Shown: positions 33,428-45,213 of the stretch, piece by piece
Position numbering within the stretch: position 1 is the first letter of the stretch
How the letters are laid out: the number at the start of each line of letters is the position of its first letter
DNA from: Coprinellus micaceus
Lineage: Eukaryota > Basidiomycota > Agaricomycetes > Agaricales > Psathyrellaceae
Length of the DNA: 64,000 nucleotides
Assembly (NCBI GenBank): GCA_951394405.1
Contig: OX596341.1
Coordinates: 1,116,001 to 1,180,000 of the forward strand
Direction of reading: 5' to 3'
Position numbers and translations under genes: made by a program
Notes under the pieces: generated by a model
Told to the model about the DNA's origin: nothing
Databases searched by the model: none
The model's input: only the letters and a program-made list of their open reading frames with translations

Positions 33428-34841
33428 ATGGCGGATCCCATCGCCAGTTCGAACGATGAGCTCCTGAGAAGCTCCTTTGGGCATGATGCAGTGCTAGCGA
33501 GGCAGTTCTTCGACCTCATAGACGTTATGATTTCTAACCAGAACTCGTATCGTCATTTACTCAGTCATCGCGGCCAAGAAGCTCAGTGTCTAATTGACGC
33601 TCTCCAAGGGGTAAGCCCCCTCCTTTATAGTAAACTGGTATCTTGGCAGGATCTGATGCCAGGCAACGCGAAGATTCTTCCATTTCTGCATCGAGTAGAG
33701 AAAGCCAAAGTTCTAAAAGCGCATCTAAGGCTTTCGAGGAAGTCAAACCTCCTCCCGTCGTCCTTCTATGTGCGCAACATCGAGCACATCAAGTGTATCG
33801 TTGAGACGCCTAGCGTTGATATCTACCGAGGCGACTACCAAGGCAGGGCCGTGTGCCTCAAGAAGTACAGGTTCTGCACTGGCGGCCCCGATAGAGATTA
33901 CATTTCGGAGGTGCCTGACGATCGTACTCTTATACATCTGCTAACTGACAAATACACGAACGCAGTTGCTCCACAGGGAGGCCATCATCTGGGCGAACCA
34001 CCGATACGTTGGTATCCTTCGGTTCATCGGCGTCTATCAACGCGATGACGGCCCTTTCGGTCGCGGCGTGTACCTCGTTTCACCCTTCATGGAGCATGGT
34101 ACCATTAATCAATACCTTTCTTCCACCCCTCATGCCAACAGATGTCTGCTCGTAAGCACGGTCCCTCTGCTTCTCAGACTTCATCCCTGATTTTGCGCTA
34201 TTAGATGAAAGACGTCACTGCGGCGCTGGCATACCTTCACGACAACAGCATCGTTCATGGTGACATTAAAGGGGCCAACATTCTGGTTCAACCGTCTGGA
34301 CGAGCATGTGTCGCTGACCTCGGGTTCTCGAGGATCGGAAATGCGAGCGCTATTCTGACTTGGACTACCATTCAGTCCGTCGCGTCTGTGGGTACATTGC
34401 CTTGGCAGGCACCGGAGATTATCCAGGCCCTATGCAACAGTGCCCCATTCGCGCCCACCGCCGCAGGCGACATGTATTCTCTTGGTTGCCTTGCTTACGA
34501 GGTACGCGCCGTTCTTCCCATCCTCTAACTCCGATGAGGACTGAGAATAAAATTTGCAGGTATTTACGAATAACCCGCCCTTCGCAAATATACAACACGG
34601 GGCTGCAGCGGTATGGAGAGTATACCACATTATAAACGAGGTGGTGATACATAACCGCCGTCCGGCCAGGCCAGATTCGGTCGCTGAAGCGTACACTTTC
34701 TGTGGCCTAACAGATGAGATATGGGTTATTATGGAGCGATGCTGGCTTCGGGACCCTTCGCTCCGCCCAACTGCGATTCAGATTCATTGTATGTCTCCAT
34801 TCAGGGGGATTGAAGACGGACGCCCTGTTCACGGGGGGTAA
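33428..34841 (+). CDS. TKL-like serine/threonine protein kinase (paralogue of 15845-17294)
   Basis: Five exons: 33428-33610, 33650-33910, 33966-34151, 34205-34501, 34560-34841; all junctions phase 0, 402 aa. Start MADPIASSNDELL. Kinase elements: beta-3 lysine in VCLKKYRF, helix-C REAIIWANH, HGDIKGANILV, VADLGFSR, APEI and DMYSLGCLAYE. Like its paralogue it has HGD and DLG in place of HRD and DFG and a weak glycine loop. Intron 1 is only 39 nt, a multiple of three and free of stops, so retention would add 13 residues. The gene converges with the MYND protein gene at 35204, with 360 bases between that hold nothing recognised. Confidence 0.85.
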
Positions 34842-35203
34842 TTATTAGCTTAACACAGGTGCATCTCTTCTATCACTTTTCACGTTACTATCTATCCATC
34901 CTTACCCTATTTTCTATTGTGCCTTGTACCTAGCTCTCGTCCCGGATTTCGCCTACCTCGCTATTTCTACTGCCACTGCGCCTCGTCACTTCATCGGTGC
35001 CCTTCTTGCTTGTCCAGAGCCTTGTGTTACTCTTCTATGTGCTGTTCATTGGCCCTTTTGTGCTACCTCATTATACGTGGTAAATGCCTATCTTTGATCG
35101 CGTTGGTTCGGCGGGTTTGGGGCGACTATCCATGCCCTGAATCGAGTCAAACACTGTTCTTAAGGTTCCATACATTCCCCTTCCCGCGGGCATGACAGGG
35201 ACG

Positions 35204-37338
35204 CTAGCACAGGTCTACAAAATCATCTCCGGGTGTAACCCTCAGATAACCATTCCTCAGCGTCACCCGTATGATCCCAGCGTCACCTTCGACGGCAAAA
35301 CGCCCGTAAACCTTCACCAGGTATGGCCCAAGAGAGGAACTGCAGACGGCCAGAGTAGTAAATCCGGAAGGAGCCTCGTAATCGGATCCTGCTTTCTGAA
35401 TCTCGAGCAGACGACTGTACGCCTCGAGCACCAGGGTAGCAAACCTAGCGTGCGGTGCAGACGGGAAGTCCATCGGAGCGCCGTTTGGCATCTTTGGTTG
35501 GAAACCAGCGGGTGTAGGGTACCTCCCTTCGAGGGTCTGCACGGAGGCGGTAAAGGGCACCCGGGTAGCGTCGAATTCCACGAGCGGGCATTCAGTTAGG
35601 TGCTTAGGGTCCGCTGCGATACCCCCGGCCTGAACGCTAGTGAGGGTCCAGCCCTCGTCAGATGATACACCGGTATGTGCGTGTAGTGGAGTCCCCGCTA
35701 CGTGGTTCAGGACAAGCTGTTGAAGAAGGTGGAGAAAGAAGGCTCGGGTCTTGTGGGACTCCCACGCAGAACGTAGTTCAAGATCTGGGAAAGGACGGTG
35801 AGGAGGTCATGACTATGTAACAGGAACAGCGAACACACTAATTCGGTGGACGCGGTTTATGCTACACTCTTTGCGGTGCCAGCGAGACCAGTCGTGCTGT
35901 TGGCAGTCTGAAGAACAATAGACCGCGGTCTGGCACCTCGAACATTGCTTCGTTTCGGTTCCTGAAGTCGAGGCAGACGCCTCGTGCTGTGGTCGGGACC
36001 GTTGTCAGTGTTCTTGATTGTAGGAATGCGGATATGTGAAAGCTGCACCTCAAAATTGTCGCAAAGGACTACTTGCTTGGCGGGGAGCCGATTCCATATG
36101 TGTTCGTACAGCTGCATGACGTTGGCAAAGGGGACCCAGTATTGAGCTGCCCATCCACCCTCCAGAGTCGCGACCCTACTTTCAGGTATGTTGGAGATGG
36201 CCCTACACGTAGCCTCGCAGACCGCGCGGTGTGCACAGAACGGGGCAAGGTAGTTGAGTGGGTTTAGGTCGCGATCTTCATGTTGCTCTTCACGAGTTAC
36301 GGGGAAGGGAGGGGCCGAAGGAGTGAGTGCATGGCGCGTAAACATGTCGTCCAGGAGGACATTCAAGAACCCGGCATCGAGGAGTTGAGCTATGATACAG
36401 TGTTGAAGATTACCCTTTGCGGATGACGATTTGGTGTGGAGCAGAGCGCCTCCGACAACCGAAGCGAAGGTTGCCGGTGGTGGTGCAGTGGTAAGGAAAG
36501 GAATATCTCCATGGGCGAGGGCTAATTTAAGGGCGTTTCCGGCAATGTTGAACTTCACAAAAGCCTTTGCGATACCTCGAATATCGAGCAAGGTACACAT
36601 GGTGATGATTAACACGTCGAGACCATTGATAGGCACCGCTGGTAGGAATTCTTCGCGTGGCGGTGCTTTCCACTGCTCCATACGTGACAATGCACACTGC
36701 ATGAAGCGATTTTGTTCTTTCCATGTCAAAGCGGTGATTTTCTCCCATACTAGGAACTGGCTCTTGGGGTCAAGGCAGAACCCGGCGAAGAGGTGTATGA
36801 TGGGGTCCAGAGCGTAATTTCCGTCGAACTTCTCGGGTGGGTATGTCAGATACGTCGCGTTCCCGTCTCGGTCCTGCCAGAGCCAAACAGAGAGGAGAAG
36901 GTCGATCACTTCTTCGGAGGTATACATGGTAGTTCTGAAGCCGTCCGATTTGCAGACTGTATCCATGTTGTTCAGAGTTTCTATGACGATCTTCGGTGCA
37001 GCTATGTCTGCGGTTTGAACCTGCCAGGTAAACGCCCAAGAGGCCTCGCCCATGTAGAACCTGAGCCAGCGGAGGATGATATGGAGGTTGTCCTGGTAGA
37101 TCGCCGAGAAGGCCGCAACCATGGCGAAGTCGTTTCGATTAATTTTCCGGATAGAGATAGATACGATGTCCATCCAGCCTAGTATGCGTTGCAGGGTCTC
37201 CTTTACCCGAGCCCCCGGGACGGAGTCAAAGGATGCCGGTCTCGCTGGGGTTGGTTCAGAATCCAGAAGGCGGAGAACAGAACGAAGGACGATTGCTCCG
37301 TCGTGAGGGTCGCGCGGATGCCGTTCGAAGGCGCCCAT
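35204..37338 (-). CDS. MYND-type zinc finger protein
   Basis: Three exons (high to low): 37338-36049, 35986-35839, 35784-35204; introns 62 and 54 nt; 672 aa. The long helical N-terminal half (430 residues, exon 1) ends VVLCDNFE, a signature just before the finger in this agaricomycete family. Exon 2 carries C-SRC-QTAVYC-SSDC-QQHDWSRWH-RKEC, a complete C-x2-C-x5-C-x3-C ... H-x3-C MYND finger. Exon 3 has SHKTRAFFLHLLQ and a 150-residue beta-rich tail. MYND fingers bind proline-rich partner peptides; the target here is unknown. The start is the first ATG in the long open exon; an additional 5' exon remains possible. Confidence 0.82.
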
Positions 37339-38034
37339 CTTAACAATGTGGGTTACGGATCCTCGCTCGACGCTGCGTAGCAACTACTAAGTCGTTGAGA
37401 ATACGTCGAAGGAAGGGCAGGTTAGAAAAATGGGAATAGGAGTACGCTTTGCTGTGAGAGCCCACCGCTTCTGTCTTGACATCCTTCAGTCGAGGGCGTG
37501 TCATGGCCTCGTCCTCTGCGGAGGGGGGCACCGGTCGATGTGGCATGGAAGAAGATGGCGCTTGAGCAGCAAGTTGAGGTGCAACTGTAACGTTTCAGAT
37601 TCACCTGAATCAGCTTCACGATGGTCTTGTTTGCCGTGCAAGGTAAAGCCATCCGCACCAAATTGATTAAATGATTTGAATATGTCAATTTGTTTGGAAA
37701 GACCATGCCAAATACTCTTGCAACCATCGAAGCACGAAAGATGACACTTGACTCTTCTCCCAACTTCCAAGCTTGTCTCACCCGCCCAAACCTTCGCATC
37801 TCTCAGTAGGCTCTGTAGGCTTGGTGAATAAGAGGCAGCTGGGGGTTAACTGGCCACCTGCTAGCCACGCCTTTAGCGCCCTGGCTGTGCAGCCGCGTCA
37901 TCAGGACGACTCCAGGCCACTGTAAAGGCGTTTGTCGCCTGCATACGCTCTGGGACGATAGATATGTCCCCATACAGTTACCCTCAGCCTACGGCGTGAC
38001 CCATCCCACAACTTCAGGGAGACTCTCGCTTTGA
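37339..38034. other. No gene seen
   Basis: Upstream flank of the MYND gene; only chance ORFs. Confidence 0.5.
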
Positions 38035-40515
38035 CTGCGAAGGACTTCTGGAGGAGGATGACGGGACTTTCACCTGGGCCCGCAGTGCAAAAGCTGCGAC
38101 TCGGAGCGCTCACTGGACTTGGATGCTCAAAAAAACTGTCACTGGAATGTCTGGACTATGGATAAATCGATACCGTTTGGACCGGGCCTCGAGATAAATG
38201 AAACGTCCCAGTCCACTGGCAACAGCCCCCCGCCGTCTGATTTGTATTCCTCACCAATATACTGCTGAATGTATTCAGCTGCCAGAACAGCCATCTCGCC
38301 TCCACCGCCCTGGGCCGTGGGGCTTATCTGATGAGTACTTCCAAGACGGACATCCGCCGCATCTACACTCATCGAACGTCAGTCTTTGGCACACCCATCC
38401 GACTTTAGAACCATGGGTACAGCTTTCTCGCGGAATGAATTATGCCCGAACGCAGCGATGTGAGTGGTTCTAGCAAAGCATCATATGCGCCTGCTCTTCA
38501 AGGCGGTCCTTGGGCGAATGGTAGAGCAGGCGCGAATATATCAGGAGGGTGGCAGTGATCTACTTAGACCAAACCTGTTGAGGCGCTCCATCTAGGAACA
38601 GGGGCTCGCGAAAATTTCTTCTGATCTGTCACTTGGTAAGTCCCATCTTACAGCACTTCCAGAACAGGGTCCCTCTAGTGTCTACACGTCGGAGTATCAC
38701 CATCGGCGGTCATAACCCCGCGTCCAAGAGTAGGATATTTTTAAGGATATGGTGTATCCTCAACCTACACATTTTACACATACCCACTCTCCCTCCCTCC
38801 CAACCCCCTCCCCGACGCCAGCCTTGAGACAGCAATGTCGAGTGGACCAATCTACACCCTGTTTTTACATCTTAGAAGGATGTATGCCGAAGCGCCACCC
38901 TCAAGCGACATCGGACGAGATATTTACATCATGTACGTTTCCCCTGTCTCTCATTCATTGGCGTTGTGTAACCCATCCTTGAACAGGTGCTTGGGCGCCA
39001 CTGGTTGTGGAAGCAGCACTGTGAGTTCATGCAAACGAAGTGGGACTTTAATGAATGCCCTCTCACCGACCAGACCTCTAGTTCATTAACAATTTAATCC
39101 AAGGCTCCACGAAGCCCGGCTTACGGCGTATGGAGCTTTGGGATAACGATGAGGAGAGACTGGAATCATGCACAAAAAGCATCCAATGGACCGAAGTGGC
39201 CCCAGCGGAGAACCCGGGGTGGGCCAGCAACTACAACTTACTGTTCGGAGACACACCTTGGATTCGACAACACCGACGAGCTGGAGCTGACAGATCCTGC
39301 AATTGTAGACAAGATACAGAGGAGCCTTAAAGACAGGTGTGTTCCCCTTGTTGCCACTAGAGACTGACGGAAGGTTGACTGGGATCGCTAAAGGCTCCAT
39401 AAATTTCATGGACCTGGAAAGCCGCAATGCCGGCTCGGGATTCTACTCCTGCAGGATATCAACGAGGACATACCACGACTCCGGCGGCTTATTGACGGTA
39501 TCAACATCCAAACTCACAATCAAGTCCTTAAGAACCTCACTGTGGTCACGAACAAATGGAGCCTCCTCGCGGACGGGCACAGTGAAGACCTAGGGAGTAG
39601 TCAAGAGACACTGCCGAGTCCGAACACTAGCGCCAGTGAGAAGTGGAAAAGCCGCCAGAAGCAAATGGTCGATCTCTTATCGGCTCAGCTCCCTGCCGAC
39701 GTCGTGACATACGACGCTAACTGGGCCGGAGGGGACGAATGGAGGATTATTGAACACTTGGTTGAAAGGGTTGTCAGAGGTAATTGCGTACTCCTGCTCG
39801 AGCCTCGACTGGCGGAAGTGGCCCCCGCACCCGCCACACGCTCGCGGTTCAGCCGCTGGTTCAGCCGGATGATCTGTGAGTGCTCTTCGCCCGGTATTTG
39901 TCGCAGAAAAACTGAGATACACACCCTTTACTGTAGGCCGGGGCTAGTCGCCAGGGTTTGCAACTTCTAGCATGCGCAACGCTACTGGTCGACCAGGTTC
40001 TTGTGTTCGGGCATTTGTAAACATACTACGTCTATCTGACATCTCATTACACTATTCGGTAGCTAATAGACCTTTCCGCGTTCGATCGTCACCTTCGACT
40101 GACGTCAGCTGCTCGCTTAGTAGGCGCCCATGAGCGGGGACACACTGGGCGATTCCGGTGGGGATTCCTCGGTATATCCCCAACGTAAGGTTCAAGCTCT
40201 TTCTTCCCCAGGCTGGGTGCCCCAACGACGTGGGATCACCCTATTCATGGTACAGCGTGGTCGAATTGCGGCGAGCATCCTATCAATAGCCAGACGAAGC
40301 AGATTATCCATGCAGATGCCTTAGCCCAGCCCTTGCCAATAATAGAAACGCAAATCCCCTCCGATTCGCCCCGGCCGGCCCCAGCCCACCTCAACCCACA
40401 AGCGCGCTTGGTCGGGTGCTTGGCCAACATGCGTAGGTTCGGATGCAGGCCTAATTCCGCGAAATACAATTGTGAAATGAATTGGCCCCGTTACCTCCCG
40501 TGTTCGTCTTCAGTC
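38035..40515 (+). repeat. Tandem segmental duplication, unit 1
   Basis: Colinear with 40562-43095 over promoter, gene and 3' flank, with many substitutions and indels. Landmarks: GACTTTCACC, ACATCCGCCGC, CACCCATCCGACTTTAG, GGCAGTGATCTACTTA, the gene itself, then CTTAGTAGGCGCC, CTATTCATGGTACA and GTTACCTCCCG. Carries the frameshifted GTPase-like gene. Confidence 0.75.
38835..39947 (+). pseudogene. GTPase-like gene broken by a one-base insertion
   Basis: Exon pattern equals that of 41377-42510: 38835-38932, 38987-39020 (34 nt), 39082-39336, 39394-39875, 39937-39947. The P-loop exon reads GATGCGSST (Ser for the Walker A lysine). In exon 3 the G3 box GACACACCT is followed by one extra T (near 39259) compared with the paralogue, which shifts the frame and gives a stop about 25 codons later. 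All other exons and splice sites are intact and in phase if that base is discounted. Either a young pseudogene or a sequencing error. Confidence 0.75.
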
Positions 40516-40561
40516 TGCTACTAGTACGGCATTCACCCCACTTGCGGTGCTCTTGCTTGGT

Positions 40562-43095
40562 TGCGAAAGGCTTGACGGGGAGGATGGCTGGACTTTCACC
40601 CTCCTCGACGGATGTGCGAAAGCATGCGCGCCCAGTGTGGGCGAGGATGCCCTAACTAACTAACTGCACCTGGAACGACTAAGTTGACTGTGACCAGTGC
40701 AGGTTCTCGGCGCCAAAACAAACCCGCGTTCCTGTGTCCCAGCAACAGCCTCCCACTTATTGAGCCGCACTAGCCCATGCACTTTGAATGCATTCGGCTG
40801 CCAAGACAGCCTTCTCACTGACAGCTTCACCCCCCTCGGCCGTGGAGCTGGTCGAATGAGCACTTCCGAGGTAGACATCCGCCGCGCACACATTCATCGA
40901 GCGTCAGCCTTTAGCGCACAAGCTGAGCGATGATGTATTCCAGGACACCCGTCCGACTTTAGGGACCTGGGTACAGGTTGATCGTGGAATGGAGTATGTC
41001 CGAATGCAGCGGCGGGGCGGTACTATAAAGGATTATTAGCGCCTGCCCTAAGTACAGGGGCGAGCGCTGGAGCATGCGGGAATATACTAGGACGATTATG
41101 GCAGTGATCCACTTAAACCAAACTTGACGGGGCGCTCCTTCTGGGAGCGAAGGTTGCGAATAGTTGTTCTGACCTGTCAGTTTCGTAACGCCCATCTTAC
41201 GACACTTCCAGGACGAGACCGCTTCGCTGTCTGCATGTCGCACTGGCAGTATGGGAGCCATCGGCGTTCGAGACGTGGCGTCATGCAGCTCTATTTAAGG
41301 AGGCAGGGTGCAGTCAGTCTTCAATCCCCCATCCCATCCCCCGTTTTCTTCCTCACCGTGCCCCAACCTTGCAAAGATGACGGACAAACCGTTCTCTAAC
41401 ATTCTCTCTCGCCTTAACCCTATGCTTCGGGAAGCCCCGCCTTCGACCGATTCCGAGGACATTTACATCATGTGCGTTACCCCTGTTTTTCGAGTCTCTA
41501 ACGCTTTAACTTAATGCATCCTCGAGTAGGTGCTTGGGCTCTACTGGTTGTGGAAGCAGCACCGTGAGTTCCGGGAAAACGACCAGTACCTTTTTGCACC
41601 AGCACTGTCAAACGCTCACCAGCCCAACCTCTAGTTCATAAATAATTTAATACAAGATTCCACCGACCCTCTGATGGAACCTATGAAAATCGGAACGACT
41701 CTATCCTCCTGCACCAGCAGTACACAGTGGACAAATATTACCCCAAATCGACCATCGGATTGGACTGAAAAATACAAATTGTGGGTTGGGGACACACCTG
41801 GATTCGCCAACGGCGAAGAGCAGTTGACGGATGCTGCGATTACCCAAAACGTCCTGGAAAGTATGAAACAAAGGTGCGTATCCCTGTGTCTCTCCAATAG
41901 AACTGGCGGGGGACTGAGAGAGGTGTCCGAAAGGCTCAATGCGCCGGAAGCGCCCCCATGTCGGCTAGGGGTACTCCTTCTTCAGGATATCGGCGAGGAA
42001 AGGCCACGCCTTCCAGCAGATATTAACACCATCCGGATTGAAGCTGCCAGCCGGGTGCTCAAGAACCTCACTGTGGTCACGACTAAATGGCGTCCCTCGG
42101 CGGAGGGGGCCAACCACGACCCTGGTAGCAGTCGAGATGCGCTTTTGGCTCCGAACCCCGATCCTCGCGAGATCGAAAAGGAAAGAAAGCAGGAACAAAT
42201 ACGCAATCTCCTGTCCCCTGCGGATGTGACACTTGATGCAAACAGGGCCCCAGGAGACGAGTGGAGGATCGTTGAGCAGTTGATTAAGAGGGTTGTTGAA
42301 GATAATTGGGTCCTCCAGCTCAGCGAGTCTCAGTCACAGAAAGAGGCGGAGAGTCCTGCAACCATCAAAACCGATTTAGTAGGCAAACGAAAGCCCACAC
42401 GGTTCAGACGCTGGTTAGGTTGGATTATTTGTGAGTCCTTCGTGTTCGGCTTCCATCCCAGGCGTGCTCACATTTTCCCTTCTTCAGGCCGTGCGGCGAA
42501 CAGCGATTGATTGCGCGTCATAGTCGTTGAAGCCTTCGGATTCAAGTTTCCGTGTACAGCACCCATATCTATCATCAGACGCTTTACTTATTCACTATGT
42601 ATGCTTATCTATCGCACTTTGTATTCGGCAGAGGAACAGACATTTCACGTTTGAGCAACGGTCGTCGCTGCCCATGTCCCCCGCCCGGCAACTTACTTAG
42701 TAGGCGCCGATGAGCACCTGGGCGATTTGGGGGATTTTGGCGGGAGTTCCTCAGTACAGCTATCGGCTGCACAGGGTCCAAACACTTCTTACCTCATGCT
42801 AGGTATGGGTAGGTACCTCAACGATTTGGGTCAACAGCCTATTCATGGTACATTATGGAGAGCATTTCACCGATGGTCCGAGGCAGGTTCTTCACGCACA
42901 TGCCCACCTACCTCTGACCAACAATAGAGATCCAAATCCACTCCGATTCACTCCGGCTGGATTCAGCCATCCTCGACCCCCAGGCGCGCTCCGTCGGGCG
43001 CTTGGCCAACAGGCGTTATGCTCATAGGATCGGATGCAAACCTGATTCCGCGGAATACAATTAGGAAACCAATTGGCGCCGTTACCTCCGTCCTC
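40562..43095 (+). repeat. Tandem segmental duplication, unit 2
   Basis: Partner of 38035-40515, holding the intact GTPase-like gene and, upstream, a TATTTAA box at 41292-41298 about 80 bases before its ATG. Confidence 0.75.
41377..42510 (+). CDS. Degenerate P-loop GTPase-like protein (intact tandem copy)
   Basis: Five exons: 41377-41471, 41530-41563, 41635-41873, 41934-42430, 42488-42510; 295 aa. Exon 2 (34 nt) encodes the P-loop GSTGCGSST (residues 35-43): the Walker A lysine position is Ser41. G3 is DTPGF (Asp96) and a G4-like VVTTKW follows LGVLLLQDI. The C-terminus is basic and hydrophobic (RRWLGWII), perhaps membrane-associating. Intron 3 (60 nt) is in frame without stops, supported as an intron by the same junction in the broken copy (AAAG|GCTC). 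Related by motif order to AIG1-type G-domain proteins; hydrolysis is unlikely without the lysine. TATTTAA at 41292. Confidence 0.78.
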
Positions 43096-43276
43096 TATCA
43101 TAACCTATCGTGGCCTTTATCCCCGAGGCACAAAACCCCGTCTGAGTCACCCTCGTGGCCTGGAATACATTCACAATAGCTCCACAATTAGGCGCTCTTA
43201 ATGAGGGTTTTGATCCATCAGGACACAGTTTCGCCAAGGGTGCTCGCGCGTGGGCATGGGCTTCTCATGAAATAGG

Positions 43277-43283
43277 TATAAAA
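43277..43283 (+). promoter_or_regulatory. TATA box of the pheromone-precursor-like gene
   Basis: TATAAAA, 100 bases upstream of the ATG at 43383. Confidence 0.5.
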
Positions 43284-43382
43284 TGAGGGCTCTTCGCCCT
43301 ACGATACGGCAGAAGGCTTTCGTTCGCTCCAAAGTCCATCTGAAGTCCCAGACCATCTTGCGTGCCCCGTCAACCAATCGCA

Positions 43383-43574
43383 ATGGACTCTTTCACCACC
43401 CTCTTCATCACCTCCCCCGCCCCCGTCGATCTCCCCACCGACGAGGAGAAGAAAACCGCGCAGGGTGGTGGGACGTACTGCGTCGTCTTCGCTAGGGAGC
43501 CAGCTATTCAGCTCCCCGTCGACGAGGAGAAGAAGACCGCACAGGGTGGTGGAACGTACTGCACTATCGCCTAA
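43383..43574 (+). CDS. Lipopeptide mating-pheromone precursor-like, internally duplicated
   Basis: A 63-aa intronless ORF. It starts MDSFTTLF, the N-terminal hallmark of homobasidiomycete pheromone precursors, and ends in a CaaX box (CTIA), expected to be farnesylated, trimmed and methylated. Two near-identical repeats occur: LP-x-DEEKKTAQGGGTYC at residues 17-33 and 44-60. The first is followed by VVFA, so an internal CVVF resembles a buried CaaX box; only the second repeat has a C-terminal CaaX. Such peptides are exported by an ABC transporter and sensed by a STE3-type receptor. No receptor is seen in the window, so whether this belongs to a mating-type locus is open. Confidence 0.8.
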   Translation: MDSFTTLFITSPAPVDLPTDEEKKTAQGGGTYCVVFAREPAIQLPVDEEKKTAQGGGTYCTIA

Positions 43575-44560
43575 GCGTGTGCTCGCTACCATTTCCCTTC
43601 TATTTCCTGCACGACGTCTGGGATGGTGAGCTTCCTTACTCACAATCTCTTCCGATCGTCATACTGATTGCCCTCCTCTGCAGCCTCCCGACGATTCCAG
43701 CAACATGACTAACTCACGACCACCAACCAACCTCATTCATTCACGAATCGATACTACCACCACAACGCCTCCCAGCGATACCCTCATCATCTCCCAATAA
43801 TTGGGTCACTATTGAACGAACAATCATGCTGTACATTATTACCCTTCGCACTTCGTTTGACACGGTTATGCGTACATACCCATGTAGCGCCATATGCGCC
43901 TTCCCAAGTAGTTCCCTTCGCGTTCGCCAACAATCCTTTTGTTCGATATTTCCGAACTTCAAGTTCTCACTGGCGTCGATAGCTGCCTTTGATTGGGCCG
44001 CACGTTCAGCTACTTGGGTTCCTTGGCCTCCCATGGGCTATTGTCTTTATACTAGATGCAAAAATCTTAGAAGTGCTTCGGCTCGTGCTCTCATATGATC
44101 GTATTGGCTACCCGTCACCATCTCTCCGTGTTCCGTGAAGAGTAGTTCAGCGGCCTTTTGGGTCTTGCCGGCGCGGCTGGGTATCACGAACGTCATCCGT
44201 GGGTTCGAGATAGACGCCGAGAGAGAAGGACTACGTACAATAACAAGGTCTTCGAGTTCCCTTCAACGTGCGTGAGCTGAGAGCCGTTCAGTATCTCAGC
44301 TATCTGGTTCAACAGCAAGGTGAGTGAGGGTAGAGAGATGAAATGTCCGATGCGATGTGGACACCACTTTCACCTGTCGACTCAAAATCCTTCTCTAGGG
44401 CTCAGGCGCATGCAGGAGAGACCCTTAAAGGCACTGTAGACAGCGGCGACGAAATGGCGGGGCGAGGAGTGACATCAAATAGTAGAACTGAGATAAGAGA
44501 ATGTGGATGGTGTAGGGACAAGGGACATAGAACGAGGACAAGAAGAGACTCGGGTTGCAG
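43575..44560. other. No gene seen
   Basis: About 1 kb between the pheromone-like gene and the convergent membrane-protein gene; chance ORFs only. Confidence 0.45.
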
Positions 44561-45213
44561 TTAAGCAGAGCTCCTATGTGGGCGAATATGAGCAGCCTCA
44601 GGTGAAAGGACGACGAAAGACTGGCAGACTGGCGAATGCAGTGTCGGCGTTCGATGGAGAACGGTGGGTGAGGATGAACCTCTTCGAAGTTCCTCCGCCA
44701 TCCTTGCTCGTCGTGGGTCATCGTGGTCTCTGCCATGCATGGCTTCTTGGATTCTCGCGCGCCGTGCAGAGATCCTCTCTTCCCGGTCCTCAACTGAGTT
44801 ATGTGCGACCCATCGGGAAATACGCTCGTGTTCAGGAGAGCTTCGGGGGCGACGGTGACGACGTGATTGCCTGGCCCAGCTAGAGAATGGCTTCAGATGA
44901 GATTTGAGCGTTGGTGGACGTCTAACGACTTACCACCAGCAGAAGGATACTCCCAGGAGGAACGCGCCGACAATAATGAGGCCTATCACGTAGAGTGGGG
45001 GCTATAATATGAAGAGAAAGTATGGACGACATGGCGGTCATGGAACTGGATGCTCACCGTACGCCTCTCCAAACTATTGTTGGCGTCCGTGGGGTTCGTT
45101 GCTCGAGGACTTTCTCTAGCATCTAGAGTGCCTGTAGGAAGCACTGAGCAAAGCCCTATGTTGCTCTGAGATAAGGCCAAGAGTAGCCACACAAGCTGGT
45201 TTAAGAATTCCAT
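44561..45213 (-). CDS. Small type I membrane protein with signal peptide
   Basis: Three exons (high to low): 45213-45058, 45001-44934, 44879-44561; introns 56 and 54 nt; 180 aa. Residues 1-22 form a signal peptide (MEFLNQLVWLLLALS...). A short polar luminal part with an N-N-S site follows, then a membrane helix encoded by exon 2 (LYVIGLIIVGAFLLGVSF, about residues 55-73), and an Arg-rich, coil-like cytoplasmic tail (RRARIQEAM, RRARMAEELRRG). No family recognised. It is transcribed divergently from the uS19m gene (360 bases apart). Confidence 0.7.
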
